The notes below the pieces were generated by a model, which was given only the letters and a program-made list of their open reading frames with translations, was not told the DNA's origin and ran no database searches. From an uncultured Dorea sp. (GTDB lineage: Bacteria > Bacillota > Clostridia > Lachnospirales > Lachnospiraceae), in assembly GCF_934294775.1 (NCBI RefSeq), contig NZ_CAKRAH010000001.1, forward strand, positions 1 to 64,000: DNA of 64,000 bases, written 5' to 3'. Made by a program: the position numbers and the translations under genes. Shown piece after piece: positions 62,704 to 64,000 of the stretch; position 1 is the stretch's first letter; each line of letters opens with the position of its first letter.

Positions 62704-62846
62704 TTTGTTTTATGGGTAATTTAATATTGCTTTGTATTTGCATAGCTATGTTCTTGCAGTTCATTCATGAAAAAGAGTCGAAATTCTCATGCTTCATGGC
62801 TGGTTACATGCTGCTGATGGCATTAGTTAATTGTTTGCGTATTTAA
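62691..62846 (+). CDS. 51-residue membrane protein
   Basis: ATG 62691. Two hydrophobic segments (MGNLILLCICIAMFLQF and CFMAGYMLLMALVNCL). Overlaps the previous gene. Confidence 0.55.
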   Translation: MVKMICFMGNLILLCICIAMFLQFIHEKESKFSCFMAGYMLLMALVNCLRI

Positions 62847-62863
62847 CGGGTGGTGATCGATAA

Positions 62864-63010
62864 ATGTTTACAGTGTTTATAGGCTTAATATTCGTATTTT
62901 TGATAATTGGAATGCTTTTGGCTTGGGTCGGTAATAAAATCCGGCTTGCAATCCTTAAAGATAATGCAAAAGCAGAAAAAGAAATTGAAGAAAGGAAGAA
63001 AGACGGATGA
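62864..63010 (+). CDS. 48-residue membrane protein
   Basis: ATG 62864 (GTGGTGAT). One helix (VFIGLIFVFLIIGMLLAWVG) and a charged tail. Its TGA overlaps the SPFH gene ATG (ATGA), so the two are probably translated together. Confidence 0.6.
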   Translation: MFTVFIGLIFVFLIIGMLLAWVGNKIRLAILKDNAKAEKEIEERKKDG

Positions 63011-63870
63011 AAAAGAAGTTAACAACTGTGATTGTTGTATTCGCGATTATTGCAGCAGCATTCACAGTAAAGTCTTGCTGCAAGTTGATCAAAACCGGGC
63101 AGACCGGAATTGTATACACTTACAAGGATGGAGTCCAAGATCAGACACTTTCACCGGGATTAAATTTTGTTGGACCAATGAAGAAAGTAAAGGAGTTCTC
63201 GACCAGTAATGAAATCCTGGTAATGTCGAAAGACAAGAGAGAGGGTAGCAAAAAAAATGAATCTTTTAAAGTGGCAACTTCTGATGATGCAAGTATTGCA
63301 GTAAGCTTCCAGATGTCATACCGCTACAATCCAGACACTCTTGTTGATACATACAAGAAGTTTAAAGGAATGGACGGAGATGATATCATCAATAACCGTG
63401 TTAAACCAGTTTTGAAATCAAAAATCTCAGAAGTCACGACAGATTATTCGATGATGGATATCTACTCTGGGAACAGATCAAAGTTGAATACAAAGTTGAC
63501 AAAATATCTCAACAAAGAATTTTCTGAGAAATACGGTATTGAGGTATTTGATGCATCAATTATTGATGTTCACCCGGACAGTAAGCTTAAGACAGCGATT
63601 GACAACCGTGTAACTGCTTTACAGGAAAAACAGCAGGCAGAAGCTGAACAGCAGAAGATTAAGGTCCAGGCAGAAACGAAGAAGATTCAAGCAGAAGCGG
63701 ATGCTCAGATTAAGATTACAGAAGCTCAGGCAGAAGCTGAATCAAACAGAGTTATTTCAGAATCGTTATCTCAGAATCTTATTGATTTCACGACAGCTAA
63801 GGCTCGATTGAAGCATGGATGGATTACATCGCAGGGTGTTAGTACAGTTGTGAAAGAAGCTGGAAATTAA
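63007..63870 (+). CDS. SPFH/band-7 (prohibitin-like) membrane protein
   Basis: 287 residues. N-terminal signal anchor (VIVVFAIIAAAFTVKSC), band-7 domain (GQTGIVYTYKDGVQDQTLSPG, given as TGIVYTYKDGVQDQTLSPG, then SFQMSYRYNPDTLVDTY) and a coiled-coil rich in KIQAEADAQIKITEAQAEAE. Such proteins form membrane microdomain rings; phages carry homologues, possibly for membrane interaction or exclusion. Confidence 0.88.
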   Translation: MKKKLTTVIVVFAIIAAAFTVKSCCKLIKTGQTGIVYTYKDGVQDQTLSPGLNFVGPMKKVKEFSTSNEILVMSKDKREGSKKNESFKVATSDDASIAVSFQMSYRYNPDTLVDTYKKFKGMDGDDIINNRVKPVLKSKISEVTTDYSMMDIYSGNRSKLNTKLTKYLNKEFSEKYGIEVFDASIIDVHPDSKLKTAIDNRVTALQEKQQAEAEQQKIKVQAETKKIQAEADAQIKITEAQAEAESNRVISESLSQNLIDFTTAKARLKHGWITSQGVSTVVKEAGN

Positions 63871-63975
63871 GAATGCGTCAGTAAAGACGATAAAATCTAG
63901 TGCAACGCACGGCACGATAAATATTGATGCTAACCGTCAGACGGCGGTTTCGGATAGTGACCGAGAGGAAAGGTT

Positions 63976-64000
63976 GTGGCAAAACTCAGCAACAAGGGAT
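63976..64000 (+). CDS. Start of a further phage gene (partial)
   Basis: GTG 63976 follows GAGGAAAGG; first residues are MAKLSNKG. Cut by the window end. The 105 bases before it hold no gene. Confidence 0.35.

Larger units (their letters stand above)
31737..64000. mobile_element. Prophage (left 32 kb; right end outside the window)
   Basis: From the miaB junction onward nearly all genes are phage type: large serine recombinase, repressor/Cro switch, antirepressor, RecE/RecT, RusA, SSB, primase-helicase, YopX, MazG, Lar, DNA methyltransferase and many tiny overlapping genes in one direction. Its cargo includes a diversity-generating retroelement. Structural and lysis genes are expected to the right. 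Confidence 0.92.

Noticed and set aside
1..64000. tRNA or rRNA genes
   Set aside because: I saw no cloverleaf-like segments or rRNA sequence anywhere; a dedicated covariance scan would be needed to be certain.

Overview
The window looks like the chromosome of a sporulating, low-GC Firmicute of the Lachnospiraceae type (Dorea / Blautia / Mediterraneibacter relatives). Support comes from the sporulation-linked genes yqfC, yqfD, a SpoVB-like flippase and a BofC-like protein, from NfnAB electron bifurcation, from an iron alcohol dehydrogenase behind a Rex-like operator, and from families frequent in this group (DUF4250, VaFE surface repeats). The assignment is an inference from gene content, not from a marker gene.

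Bases 1-7730 are a mobile-element graveyard: the tail of a transposon-type serine recombinase, a secreted protein, a VaFE-repeat surface protein cut at both ends, a chimeric reading frame ending in half a lanthionine cyclase (LanC), an intact Bce/lantibiotic-type ABC exporter and half of a tyrosine integrase. Bases 7731-31760 are orderly chromosome: Rex-type control region and adh; nfnAB; helD; rlmH; a BglG-type antiterminator with two RAT-like RNA sites driving a beta-glucoside PTS, a GH1 phospho-glucosidase and a HAD phosphatase; a YitT transporter; ppk; yqfC-yqfD-phoH-ybeY; spoVB-like; pyridoxal kinase; bofC-like; DUF896; 5-formyl-THF cyclo-ligase; DUF4250; and the first 63 codons of miaB.

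miaB is cut by a prophage that runs from about 31740 past the right end. Its large serine recombinase sits directly at the left junction. Next come a membrane zinc-ribbon protein, a frameshifted initiator-like HTH gene, a small ORF behind two LexA-type boxes, a repressor/Cro switch with paired operators, an antirepressor, and a possible untranslated RNA on the minus strand. A long rightward early operon (about 36.4-57.0 kb) carries RecE/RecT-type recombination, RusA, SSB, a DnaD-like protein, a primase-helicase, an ASCH protein, a C5 methyltransferase, a PAPS-reductase-like protein, Lar, YopX and MazG. A minus-strand set of very small genes, a ribbon-helix-helix regulator with a family of operator-like repeats, a possible small terminase subunit and an SPFH protein follow. 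No large terminase, portal, capsid, tail or lysis gene lies inside the window.

The main discovery is a complete diversity-generating retroelement (DGR) at 45969-48785, inside the early/replication operon: two C-type-lectin-like target genes each ending in a variable repeat, an Avd-like accessory gene, an adenine-rich template repeat and a reverse transcriptase with YMDD. Base-by-base comparison shows 9 (VR1) and 10 (VR2) differences from the template in the core, every one at a template adenine. Other notable signals are a 13-bp repeat placed between -35 and -10 of three promoters around the ribbon-helix-helix gene, a self-contained membrane-protein cassette bracketed by 16-bp inverted repeats, and two structured non-coding stretches.
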